This document shows positions 11,757 to 22,804 of a stretch of 64,000 bases of DNA, one piece after another. This DNA is from Apophysomyces variabilis (Eukaryota; Mucoromycota; Mucoromycetes; Mucorales; Mucoraceae), in assembly GCA_002749535.1 (NCBI GenBank), contig MZZL01000034.1, positions 135,913-199,912 on the forward strand. Reading direction: 5' to 3'. Within the stretch, counting starts at the first letter, position 1, and each line of letters opens with the position of its first letter. The notes under the pieces are model-generated. The model saw only the letters and a list, made by a program, of their open reading frames with translations, was not told the DNA's origin and ran no database searches. A program made the translations under genes and the position numbers.

Positions 11757-12972
11757 ATTTCAAACCACAGCAAGACGAGTTTATTTAAAGAAGTGGTTCT
11801 CTATTTTTTGCATCTAACGAAAAACCTCTCAGCGTGTCTGATCCATCTTTGGCAGTCTGAGCGCTTTACTTTTCGCGCTGCTTGAACAATACGTTCTTGA
11901 AGGTTATCGTCAACTTGTAACGACTCCCTTCTTACCCTAGCCTTCACTTTGGCCCAAAACCTTTTTATTGGGTTAAGAAAGGGAGAGTAGAGAGGAAGAT
12001 AGAGATATTTGTGTCCTCTTTCTTCGACCAACTGCTTAAGCTTGACTGGTGTATGGATGAGTACATTGTCCATGACAAGATAATAACCGTTCATTCCGTG
12101 GCAATCCAATCTTTTGTGATTGTTTAATAGACAAAGTTTAAGATACAACAGAAGAAAAGGAGAACATAACTACTTGCACGGAAAATAAAAGTGGAAGGTA
12201 AGACAATGTAAGGCGATACAATTGAGCAGAACTGGCACTGGGGACATTGCCCTGACAGTTTCTGATACCATAACAGACAGAAACGGATATGATAGTATCA
12301 ATGACGTATAGAAACAAACGAAGAGGGCATATTTCCTCTACATATGTTCCATTCTGTTCAAGACCTTTTATCAGACTGAGTCCATTTTTACTCTTGGGAG
12401 AATTGTTGTCATCCATAAGACATCCATCGATTTCTTATCCATGACTGTGATTTTTGGTTTCAGTGACCTGAGAAATATAAACGCGAAGGGACAACACCTT
12501 TTCAATTCTTTGGCTCTGTTCTCCAAAAACATCCCCGGTATGTACTTCACATTGATTATATGTACAGAATGACTGATGTCCGTTTTTTATATCATTTAGC
12601 CTGCATGACCTCTGTCCCGAACCACATTGGTTGTGTGAGTAAGCAAAATTTATTCTTCACTAGGTAAGTGAAAAATAAATCTTGTATGTTTATGCACAGT
12701 GTTATTCATTATCTTCTGCTTCCAAGTCCTCGCCAGGTGTTGCATCGCTTCAAGTCCTCTGCAGTGCGTTACCTTCAACCAGCCGCTCATGGAAGCCGTG
12801 TCTCTCTCTTGCCGCCCCCACCGATACAGGTGCAGGGCCGGCCCCTACTTTGGGTAGGATTACCCTTCGGGGGTAGGTAAAAAAGATGTCAAGCTATCCT
12901 TCCATTTACTAACCATGAACATTCTTTTACGCTGCTCGAATGAATTTTGTGTCCACGGAAGGACCAAGTTGA
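11757..12972 (-). mobile_element. Tc1/IS630-like transposon relic, copy 1
   Basis: The minus-strand ORF 12148-11801 is the C-terminal half of a DDE transposase of the Tc1/mariner-IS630 type: YLVMDNVLIHTPVKLKQLVE (second catalytic D), then KYLYLPLYSPFLNPIKRFW, WAKVKARVRRESLQVDDN. The usual third catalytic acid in NPIE is lysine here (NPIK), so the enzyme would be inactive. Upstream transposase sequence (12150-12640) is interrupted by stops in all frames. The segment from ATTTCAAACCA (11757) to about 12972 is repeated with roughly 90 percent identity by eye at 55169-56402 in the same orientation. No convincing terminal inverted repeats or target duplication were found. The right end runs into the last codons of the F-box pseudogene. 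Confidence 0.75.
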
Positions 12973-13724
12973 ACAATGCTTTCAACGTTTGGAAACTTTT
13001 CTGCAAGATACCGGGGCCACAATGTTCCATCGTACGCCTTAAACGATTTTGCACGTACTGTTTTGCAAGGCTCGATTTTGATTTTGCTCGGCATGTTTTT
13101 CCCAAGTGGGCAATCTGCAAACTTCAATTCTTCAAGCTCGGGGAACACCTTGCAAACCATTTCCAAATCAGACAGCATTTCCTCGTTGTCAGCCATGCCG
13201 ACAATGCTCAAACTTCTCACGCACTTGAGTCCTGCTGCTTGGTTTATCCATCCGGGGGTTCGTCCACGGATTTGCCTCCAATTTAATAGTTACATTAGCA
13301 AGGAAATCAATTGAAAAACAATTGGTTTTCTTAGGTCAAAAAGCAAGCTTAGCTTCTTGAGATCTTTCCATTCTTCTAGAGTACTCGCCACATGTTCTGT
13401 CAAAGGCAATAGCCTTTGTCCGACATCTATCTCCGTGACAAAGGGGCAGATAAGCGGCAAATGGTCAAGTTCATCTTCCTGTACTTTATATACAATGGCC
13501 AGTTTCCGAACGTGTTGACCCAATCGCGCGCGATTTTTCTTTGTGTGAAACGTATGGCGAAATCGAGACATTTACTTCTGCGATCGGAAAGTAGCAGATT
13601 TGTAAAGCAATGGAAAGAATGCGTTATTCCACGCATGGCAGATTTCGACACATGCACTGAGGTCTTCCTGCGATAAATGGCTGCCAATGTGTAGCAGCAG
13701 TTCGCGTGACAGTTTCTCCATCAT
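12927..13724 (-). pseudogene. F-box protein pseudogene, two in-frame stops
   Basis: From ATG at 13724 one reading frame runs to a TAA at 12929-12927 and looks like an F-box/LRR-like protein. The N-terminal F-box is MEKLSRELLLHIGSHLSQED, then LSACVEICHAWNNAFFPLLY. Later come leucine-rich stretches such as EEWKDLKKLSLLFDL, RSLSIVGMADNEEMLSDLEM and FPELEELKFADCPL, and the end is LGPSVDTKFIRAA. Two TAA codons interrupt it in frame, at 13574-13572 and about 13289-13287, with sensible sequence continuing after each, about 265 codons in all. F-box proteins are substrate adaptors of SCF ubiquitin ligases. A spliced alternative around either stop cannot be fully excluded. Its last 15 codons are duplicated at 56360-56402 with the adjoining transposon relic. 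Confidence 0.7.
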
Positions 13725-14728
13725 TTTCTGTGACAATGGTGAGAACGGAAAAGCAACCTGCCCCTTTCCGTTCTCACGCGTACTGTGATCCCCTTTTCAA
13801 TTTAAGCTTCCTTTCCAATTCTCAGAACATAACCAATCACTGTCATTTATTGTAAAACGCACAACAATCTTAAATGCCTAAAAGGGCCACATTGCAACAT
13901 TTCTTTTAGATGTCATTATCTGCCAAAAAGTTGGGGATATCAAGCAGCTGTTTTTTTTGGTTTCAGATACAGCAATTAAAGCAGTCTTGATCAATCACGG
14001 TTTGCATAAATATCGTCCCTTCTTTTCCCATCAACTTAATTCTCTTTAACCGGGATATATTCCCTCAAGAAAAGAAGACCACCCCGTTTGCCCTCAGGAA
14101 ATGTATTCATGGCAGCATCATCGATTCAAGGATTGATTCTCTAAGTTTCGCAAGGCAAGTGTGCACCCTTAACTCATGATTAACCTAGCTTATGCCACAT
14201 GAAAAATAGATGATCCATGTATCCAGAAAAATAATGATGTGCCCCACTGTGTGAAAAATAGTGGAAAGGACAGGGACACGCAATTCAGGTATCTTACATT
14301 CCCAAAGTTTAGTCTTCTGAACTGACGTTCTGTTATCATTAGACAACAACCCAGTCGGAACCTTTCGATTTCAGAGGGTGCTACTGACACCGCCAGTGCA
14401 GACTTGCTCGATTATATGTTTAAAGCAAGATCTACGATGAACGTTTAATTCAGTATAGTCAGCATGGAATTTCCAGGCCCTGCCAAATTGTAGTTAGCTT
14501 TCCTCATTTTCCCCTTAGTGCCACTGAATGTAAGACTTTAGCACACAGTAACTGTTGTATATTTTTACAACTTGTCAAGAAATGATGACTAACAAAAGAT
14601 CAGCACATTGCATGTTTATTTTATCATTGATTCTTTTCTATCAGGACATTTAAGGGGATTATTTACATACTAGGAATTGGGTAATATTGAACACATTCGA
14701 CTACTTATCGTTGGCTCGGTTTGCTATT
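13725..14728. other. Intergenic, weak coding hint on minus strand
   Basis: Mostly non-coding. At about 14380-14290 the minus strand reads SVAPSEIERFRLGCCLMITE, then RQFRRLNFGN followed by GTAAGA, which could be a stray exon, but nothing joins to it. No gene is called. Confidence 0.4.
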
Positions 14729-15530
14729 TCATGATTCGAAGCTCTTTTCCCAAAATCCTGTTCCCTGCGCAACCTCTTCTTTTTTTGTTCTAAGCGATCG
14801 GAAAGCTGCCTTGCAGCCAGGCTTTAGCATGGCAATGTTCATCTTCCACCACTGCCGGTTATATTCCATTTGTCGACCGTATGCCTTGTCGAGAAAATCC
14901 TTGTAAAACACCGACATGGCTTCTGCCGTGACCTCTTCTCCTCGCAATTGCACTATAACCATTACAAAAATTAGGAACAAAAGCAAAGTGCTTGGATCGA
15001 GCTGTTACATACATTCTCGTTCATATTCCGCTTTAGCCTGGGTAAACAGAGCATTATTGGCAGACCAAAATGATTGATTAAATTCATCCACTTTTTTCTG
15101 TGCTAATCGCCATTCTCTTTCCTGTAGGAAACCATATCAATTAGTTTGTTGTCACTGCTGCTATTCAATCGGTGGTGCAATCGTACCTCGGCTGTCTCGT
15201 TAGGAGGCACATAGTACTTCACCGGTCGTAAGTTCGAAACAGGGTCTGGTGTTCCGATCATATCAGCGGCAACGGGTTGGACCATCCAATCTTGTTTTGC
15301 CTCTCTACCTACGGCAATAATGGGGTTATTTCATGTCAACAACAAATCATTCGTCATTTGCTTTTTTTCGTACGAGTTGCTAGATAACGTCGGGCAAGTT
15401 GTCCATGTGAGACAAATACAAGATATGGACGCTGTATTACACGAACAAGAAATGGGTTATATTAATTTCTCGAAAGAAAGACATACAGTATGTATGTTGT
15501 AGTTACCATTGGGTTCATTGTTGCTACCAT
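14729..15530 (-). CDS. COA8: COA8/APOPT1-like mitochondrial cytochrome c oxidase assembly factor
   Basis: Five exons (15530-15507, 15431-15374, 15308-15187, 15121-15013, 14952-14729) join in phase to 178 aa, close to the usual size of the family. The N-terminus is basic with a mitochondrial-targeting look (GQLARRYLATRREA). The family core follows: DMIGTPDPVSNLRPVKYYVP, EWRLAQKKVDEFNQSFWSAN, EAMSVFYKDFLDKAYGRQM, YNRQWWKMNIAMLKPG. These match the conserved blocks of human APOPT1/COA8 (PDPISNLRP, EWNQQFW, FYKEFL, YNRDWYKRN). COA8 is a matrix protein that protects complex IV assembly from oxidative stress. The tiny first exon (MVATMNPM) is the least certain part; a downstream or alternative start is possible. 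It diverges from the TPR gene with 113 bp between start codons. Confidence 0.88.
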
Positions 15531-15643
15531 TACCCTTCCCAACCCTCGTCTGTACCCGAACTTTTTCTTGAAATTAAAGCAGTCACATAAGTTAATGCTT
15601 ATTTTCTGCTTGCTTGTGTCAAAAGTCTGTCCTGCAACTGCAA
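15531..15643. promoter_or_regulatory. Compact divergent promoter, COA8-like / TPR gene
   Basis: Only 113 bp separate the two opposed start codons, so both core promoters must share or overlap this segment, or the 5' UTRs overlap. No TATA box stands out. Confidence 0.5.
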
Positions 15644-17355
15644 ATGAGTCGATTCCAGCGAAACCGACCACAAAAACCGAAATCATCAGCAAAGAAAGCA
15701 AAAGAGCCGGTAACCTTTGACGATTTCATAGCCGGTATAATTGATGAATGCTTTGTTTCAACTCCTTAACTTGTTTATATGCTATAGAGGGCGTAGCGTT
15801 TGAAGAGCAAGGCGAACGTTATGGCACCGGCGAACGTGCGCAACGTAATTATGAGCGCGCGGCAGATATGTACAGCAAGGCCCATATGTTGAACGAAACT
15901 GACGCCGATTGTCTTTACAACTGGTAAGAAACAAGAGTGTTGTTTTCTTTACTTCTTGTCTCTTTTATGAACAAAGTCTTTACTATGTCCAAATGTTTAT
16001 TTATCGCTATAAAGGGGACGTGTTCTGTTCTTATTGATCTCATTCCTACCTCCCTACACGGCGCCCGAGGAAAAACTAGAGAAGGTGGATTCCTCTATTG
16101 CCAAATTCCGTAAAGCCCTGCAGCTAGAACAGGACAAAACGGATGCCCAATTTAACCTTGGTCAAGCGCTTCATCTCCGGTCTGAAATACTACAAGAAAC
16201 AACAGAGATTGATAATCCCTATAACCAGTCAGCCATGGGTAAGTATCGCATTATGATTCAACGAGGAGAGTGATAATGGATAGGCATATGGTTAACATGA
16301 ATATCATGCTATCAGCTCTTCAGGAAGCTATTTCCTTATTTGAAAACGTGTATCAGTTACAAGAAAAAGAATACCAAGCCTGTCAATCTAGTACTACAGA
16401 ATCAGAGCAACAGCAACCAGCAAAGGAAGAGAAGAAACCGGAAGGAGATCAGCCGACAGAAGACTACACTACCGTAACAGAAGTGGAGCCGACGACAGCA
16501 TTTTCCCTTGTTGATACGCTGGTCTCCACGGCCGAAACGATGACTACCATGGCATCGATGCTAGCATCCTTCCAGGCTTCTATGGATTTGTTTAGTCGGG
16601 CACGATCAAAGCTGTCGCTTGCCGAAAAATGGTTGATGAGCGTTCCAGAAGGCCCGGAGCATAAGCAAGCTCGTATTCAGATTAATCTCAAAGAAGCACA
16701 AAATTTTGCGTCCATGGCCGACCGAGCTTTTCTGGCATCTGGTCAAGTAGACCATACCTTGTTCAACCAAGCAATTGAACGATTGGATGAAGTCGTTGAT
16801 CAATTTGATGCCAAACATGTCGAAGCCATGTGTGATCGTGGTGATATTCTGACCTCTTATGCACAAGCATTACTAGAGTTTGCGCATAAGTCCAATACGC
16901 CCTTGGTACCTGAAACCACTGGGAAAGAAATCTGGCAACTGTATGCTCAAGCAACAAAATCGTTCCAGTCCGCTTTGACGATTGAACCAAAAAATTGCAA
17001 CATCCTAAACAAACTAGGTGATGTGAGCGTTGCGCGAGCACGACTCGAGTTGCCGGTGGCTGAAAGAAACAAGGCGCAGCTGCTGAAGAATGCCGAGTTT
17101 TACTTTAAACAGGCAGTCGATATCAATAAAGAAGTACTCACGAGCGGCTGGATTGGCTGGGCATTTGCGGCATGGGCTCAGGAAGAATGGCTCGGTACAA
17201 AGGATAAAAAGGTGGAAGCCAGTAAAATTATTAAGACGTGGATACGACGCGGTGGCGATGAGGACATGTTTAGAAACGGTGCCGAAGATAATGAAACACT
17301 TGACGAAGAGTTCGTGGATTGGGTGTGTGATACTTTCTTTAGTGAAGATGAGTAA
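15644..17355 (+). CDS. TPR-repeat protein, 496 aa
   Basis: Exons 15644-15734, 15788-15923, 16015-16238 and 16316-17355 join in phase to 496 aa. After a basic start (MSRFQRNRPQKPKSSAKKAK) TPR-like helices follow: GERAQRNYERAADMYSKAHM, LNETDADCLYNWGRVLFLL, IAKFRKALQLEQDKTDAQFN, LGQALHLRSEIL. An acidic linker (PAKEEKKPEGDQPTEDYTT) separates these from a C-terminal TPR group (YAQATKSFQSALTIEPKN, CNILNKLGDVSVARARLEL, NAEFYFKQAVDINKEVLTSG), ending in an acidic tail. No signal peptide or transmembrane span. TPRs mediate protein-protein contacts; the layout resembles uncharacterised conserved fungal TPR proteins (UPF0656-type), but I cannot assign the exact family. The start was chosen as the first ATG in frame before the basic segment. 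Confidence 0.85.
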
Positions 17356-19632
17356 GACGAAATACAGTGTATGACATTGTATAGAAAGTACAACAACATA
17401 CACACACGCACAAGCAACGAACTCGGACTAAAAACGCAACATACGTACTCTCTCCCTCTGTACTTAGAATTTGAACTCCTTTTTTTTACTTTACTTTTGT
17501 AACTTCCGACCTTTAAACAAACGATGTTGTCGATCGTCAAGTTAGAGTTTTGCTATGATATAATTTAAGGTAAAATGATATGTATTGATCGAATAAGAGA
17601 AAAAGATGGTACAAGAACACAAAAAAAATTGAATAAACCCGGATTTCCAGCGTGTTATCCTGAACCAAAAGTTTTGTTGTTGGTTTTTCTGTTATTCGTG
17701 CTGCTGTTGTTTTGATGGCTTTGAGGCAAACAGTTATAGCAAAATAACAACCTTACTAAATTCAGCATCCGCTTACGTTCCACTGAAATGGAGCCCGAGC
17801 GGCTTTGCTGCAGGATCAAAGCATAACAGAGTTTATTAGGTGTGACCGAACGGGAACAGAAAAAGAGAAATAGAGCAATCCCCTTCTCCTTTCCGTTCAA
17901 GTTCCGGTCGTCTGTTAAATACAGTACCTTCAGAACTCGGTAACAGAAGAAACCTTTGTTATCAATGCTATATATTAAAACCAAAAGTTGAAAAAGAATT
18001 AATGATCTATAAATATTTGAATCACACCGTTACGCCACATTTGGTTGTCTGATCAAAACCTTTCTAAAGTGTGTAACCAAGAGTTCGGTAGGAACGAGTA
18101 ACACATGAAAGAAAAGGAGAATGTATTTTTGCCTTGTTCTGATTAACAACTGAGTATCCGGTATTTGCTAGATTTGAGCAGCTACTGAAAATGAGATGCC
18201 TGTATTCAATGCTATATAACCAGTTCATTTGCATATGCTGCATGGAGTTGTATTGCTACAACCTGTTTTCTTCTATCGGCTGCATCCTCCAGACACCTAA
18301 TGTTTCTGCATCTGAAACTGAGTGTTACAAGGGATATAGTGATGCTTTGACATTTCGTCAGATTTTCCTTTGATTCAACAGGGACATACAAACGCTATCG
18401 TTCTTTTGCCTTTAGCTTACAGGGAATCAGGCATAGCAATGGTCGGATGTACAATGGAGATTTAGAGAGGCGAAAGCGGATCATTATATCCACTCGTCTG
18501 TCCAACTATATTGCTAGCTTCATCTTCGTTGTCAATTCCAGCTCAATGAATACACTGCTGATGAGGAACATGGCATATGATATTTTGCGGATGTTGTTAG
18601 GAGAAAGAAAAGTTACGCTGTGGCCTCGCTCAACTTACTGTTCCGATCTAGAAGACGACTTTCATTGATTGTCATATGGGTTAGCATCTCCGGCCAGGAG
18701 AGCGATAGCATAATCTCATAAGTGACACCGGCTATTTCCATGAGCGTAACACAGAGTGAAGATCTTTGGGTGTTCTTCCAGTCACACGTCGTTACATCAC
18801 GAAAGAAGCGTTTCTTATTTAGGGCTAGAGAAACGTGCGAAAGGTGGTTACAATCAACTAAATGGGAGACGACGTATGCTGCCCATGGCAACGACCCCTC
18901 ATCCACAGGCAAGCAGCTTCTGTCTCATATGAATATCTGCTCTGTCTACAGATACACCCACATTCCACAGTAACTGACATTTATTCTATGTTTCTCTACT
19001 TACGAAACTTGGGAAAAAAAAGCCTAATGCCAAATCAGTTCGGAGAATAGAGTATCCATTTGCTGCTATTTCTACTGTATGGATTCCGCGGGCCGTGGAA
19101 AGCGAGTGGCACGATGATGACCATTTTCATCGCAGGTTAGAAAAAGAAAAAGTTTCAGCGATAAGAAGGAATTCTATCAACCCTATTCGACTTTCACTTC
19201 GCTTCAATGATGGGCTGACGGCCGTTTTTCCTGTTGATGAACGGTCGACTGACCCGCTTTGTAAATTTGCCAATTTTGGTTAATTTTGAACCTTAAAACA
19301 TCACTGTCTGCATACTTCTCATTTTGGATGGGGTCACACAATGAAAACCTAGAACGTTCTTGTCATCTTAAACCTTTTTCTTTTTAAGGAGAAGAAAAAT
19401 CAGTTTAAGGAAGATCATTAGAGAAGTGCGATTTTATTAATAAGAGTTACAAAAGAAGAAGAAAGAGGATAGAAAAGGAAGAAAAAGAAACTGAGCGTAG
19501 ATGTGTGGGTCAGAAATTAGTGAAGTTGGAAAAAGAAAACAAAAAGAGAAAAGAAACAGGTATTTGATGTTTCTTTCCTAATATTGGCGTGTATATAGAT
19601 ACATCCGTCTTTTGTGTTTCAACACATTTTTT
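17356..19632. other. Intergenic, no supported gene
   Basis: Contains the 3' flanks of the TPR gene and, on the right, of the Gpr1/Fun34-type gene. ORFs of up to 99 codons (for example 18912-18613 minus) show no motif or splice support. No RNA gene recognised. Confidence 0.5.
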
Positions 19633-20386
19633 TTAAGACAGACGTCCTGTCGGGAGCAAGAAGAAAGAGGATTCTTTGGTCAACAGACCACTGAGGGCAT
19701 TGTACCAAGCAATGACGGCTGTGATGACACCAAAAGCACCGCCTGCGATCTGTGTGTTAAGACTTTGATTAAATTTGCCTGCGGCCAGCAGGATGAAGGT
19801 CAAAAAGAGGAAGAAGAACAAGGCCATCAGACCAGCGGAAGATCGATGGGAGGCAATCAACATGATACCGGTGAAAATGGCCCAGGAAAGAAGATAGATG
19901 CCTAGGGATTGATCCAAGATGTTGCTAGGGAGACCGGATGCCTCATAGGGTGTTACAATGTTGGCTCCAGGAATAAAGATAAGACCATAGGAAAGCCAGA
20001 AACCACCATAGCTGGAGAAAGCCGTGGCACCGAACGTGTTACCCGTTTTGAATTCCCACATTCCAGCAAGTAACTAAAACAAATGGCATATTTGTTGTTA
20101 TGGTAAGCAACGCGACAACAAAACTCTATGATCCTTTTCCTACCTGAGTCAGACCACCGTAGAAGAAAGCGAGACCGACGACAACGTTGCTTGGACCGGA
20201 GGCAGGCACACCGGCACCAGCGTTATGAAGTGAAAGAACAAATGTTGTCAATGCGAAGGCCGACAGACCAAGAGGACCAGGATTGGCTACAGTAGGTGCG
20301 GCATATATAGGAACAACAGGTTGTGCATGTTGTTGGTATTTGGTCTCGATATCATTATTTGGTGGCGTCTGTTCACTGGTAGACAT
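19633..20386 (-). CDS. Gpr1/Fun34/YaaH-family acetate transporter-like protein
   Basis: Two exons (20386-20144 and 20073-19633) give 227 aa. A hydrophilic N-terminus leads to the family signature [19 protein letters not shown] (about residues 35-53), then [65 protein letters not shown], then further hydrophobic spans, six in all. These blocks match the Ato/Gpr1/Fun34/SatP family, plasma-membrane proteins for acetate and succinate uptake or ammonium export and acetate adaptation in fungi. Substrate cannot be decided from sequence. Length is usual for the family and no key motif is missing. Confidence 0.92.
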
Positions 20387-21295
20387 TTTGAAAGGAAAGC
20401 GAAAGAGATAGGAAGAGAGAAAGGAGGGAGAGAAAAGAAAAATCGCAGAAAGAGGGACTTGATTCGGTGTCCTTTTTATATAATGTTTACACGAAAATCC
20501 CCAAACACGGAAGGAAAAGTTTTTTTTTCTTTTACTCTTTTTTAATATGCACATCAGGACGTCAACCTACATTTTCAGAAAAGTTATCCTATATGAATCC
20601 ATGCCAATAACCCACATAACAACTCTTATTTTTCCCATCGACTAGGTAAAGCTTGCATCTTTTATCTTCTACTATATCAATCAACCATTCTTTACCGCTA
20701 TTCTTTTTGCTCTGTAATCTTTGTTTTTTGCTACAAAGTTTCTCTTTTTTTCTTCTTTGGGAATCAGTTGAAACCAATTGAGATGAAAAAAAAGCGGGGA
20801 AGAAAAAGAGCGGAGATTTCCGGCGATAGTTTAACCCTCTTGGCGGTGTTGGATCCATATCCGGTACTTCTCCCGGTTGTTCTTTTGATCCGAATATGAG
20901 GCATCCGAATTCCACCCATTAAACCCTTGTCCCGGATGACGCTTTGGGTGAGAAAAAAATTTTGAAGAAGAGTTAGAGAAAAGCTAACAGTGTTATCATC
21001 CACAAATAAACAAGCTGTTCTCGATAAGGACCAACCGAACAAGAACCAGCGTTGCCTATTCGTCAAGTATCACGCAACGTATCCAAATAAGTATATAGTT
21101 CCTTATTATCACACGTTCTGGGGCAACTGCGCTTTGACCATTTTACTTCGGTGTTCATTCATCATGTGCATTAGTTAATGTAGATCATACAGTATACAGT
21201 TTGAAGAAAAACAATGGTGACAAATTTGTGCATGATGCTTCTTTTCGTTTAGAAAAAAAGAGCTTCGCTAATCTATTTATATAAACATTTTCCTT
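20387..21295. other. Intergenic, no supported gene
   Basis: Promoter side of the Gpr1/Fun34-type gene, with purine-rich tracts at 20395-20460 just upstream of its start, and the 3' flank of the next gene. No supported ORF. Confidence 0.5.
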
Positions 21296-22804
21296 TTACC
21301 AACAAAGGCCTCCCTGGAATTCAAGGCATTCGAGACCGAGTTTCCAGATGTCAATATGCTGCAATGCCCATTTGCCTTCTTCGTTATAGTACGATGTCTT
21401 CTTGTTCATGATGTCCGTAGCGCTGATGCCGCTGTTATTGGTGTGTCGTTCTTTAGCAGCTTCCCACACGTTTTGATGCTCTTGATGACATGCAAAACCC
21501 CTGTCGCTATGGACAACTGGGATATCGAATGTCCAGGTTGCAGTGGCAATAAATTCAATGTCCATCCTGACATTGGCAAAATATCAGTAACCATTCATTC
21601 TCTTCGTCTTCTTAAAATTAATTTACCATGCAACGCCTCCCTTTTCGCGGTAGCCTCTCGGTACTTTCCACGTATCACGGTGGGCCATTGTAAAATCACC
21701 CGCTTGATCTCCCACATATAAATAGTTCTCCGGTGTCACTCGGATAGGTTCCGGCAGAACGTACTCATCGTAAGTATTGGCTCCCAATACGCAAGCGTTG
21801 TATAGAGTATCATCATCCGGGAAAGCGGGCAAATTAACAATAGACGGCGGAAGATTGTCGTGACTATAAACGACTGTTCATCTCCCGCTTTGAGCACCAT
21901 GAAGACTACTTACATGTTGTGATGGTCTTGATGTTGCAGATAGATGTAGTTCTTCTTGAACACGCGTGATTTAACAGCTTTATGGAAATTTTGCGACCAA
22001 ATGTCATCTAATACGACCTAGCCATTAGCACCTTCTTGTCTGCTCTTGAAGCTCTTCTCAGCTGTTCCTTGCTTCTTTTATTACCTTGGTTTGTGCACAA
22101 GACGAATTCACCTCGAGCAAATCGGATGCCAACGTTTTTACCTTCGAACTCATGTAGTGGTGCGTTGCCAACATTGGGCAATCGGTCATGGATTTCTTTA
22201 GACACAGTGATTATGCGATAGGTCAGGTATTTCGATCTTCTAAATCTCTATTCGTTCGTTGTTGTCAATGGGCAATGCCAGTGTATAGCAAATCACACTT
22301 ACGACAGTGTCTATCACACGGCGATGATTCTCTGGTGGATTCCACTCCACAATTAATAACTCAATCTTTTCCTTGGTATGCTCCGCCAACAAGTATGTAC
22401 TATCTATATTATTCTGAAGGCGATGATGTTGATTGCTACAGTAGACAATGAGTTGGCTCGGTCCTGAATGACGGCCACCTTTTGTGGTTCAGTTACCCCG
22501 CATAATCGTCCATTCGGGTAACCAACACAATCGAGAGGTAATAGGTTGGTTCTGCCCCAGGATCAAGGCATTGGTTCCATTGCTCTTTAGTAAGCTTAAT
22601 GTGATCTTGTGTGGCGGTGTTTGCCATGCATTTGGGCATTTCTTTTAAAGTAACAGTATAGGGTTCGTTCTTCGACAGACTCCAGTCCAAGGAATCCGCA
22701 TGGAAACTGGTCGAAGAAACAAAGAACAGGAATGCAAACGAGAGAGAAATGGACAATATTGCGAGCACAATGATGGCTCGTTTAGACAAGCCCAGCTTCA
22801 TCAT
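21296..22804 (-). CDS. Type II membrane glycosyltransferase-like protein, 401 aa
   Basis: Six exons (22804-22497, 22435-22303, 22247-22085, 22007-21914, 21863-21627, 21566-21296) join in phase. The N-terminus has one membrane anchor (KRAIIVLAILSISLSFAFLF), which puts the rest in the Golgi/ER lumen. Then come YLSIVLVTRMDDYAGNQHH, RLQNNIDSTYLLAEHTKEK, IELLIVEWNPPENHRRVID, NVGIRFARGEFVLCTNQDD, IWSQNFHKAVKSRVF, ANTYDEYVLPEP, MDIEFIATATWTFDIPVVHS and HQEHQNVW. The V-T-R-x-D, RG-F-x-x-x-TN-x-DD and acidic D motifs suit a GT-A nucleotide-sugar fold. It resembles an uncharacterised fungal family; donor and acceptor are unknown. The first of two adjacent ATGs was taken as start; a longer upstream frame lacks a better start. 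Confidence 0.75.

Noticed and set aside
12138..12416. 92-codon ORF upstream of the transposase end as a separate gene
   Set aside because: It lies inside the decayed transposon, and the equivalent stretch in copy 2 is broken by indels, so it is relic sequence.
11757..12972. Helitron as the carrier of the F-box fragment
   Set aside because: No 5' TC / 3' CTRR ends or terminal hairpin were seen, and a DDE transposase is present instead.
18613..18912. 99-codon minus-strand ORF with ATG
   Set aside because: No motif, no splice partners and uneven composition; probably chance.
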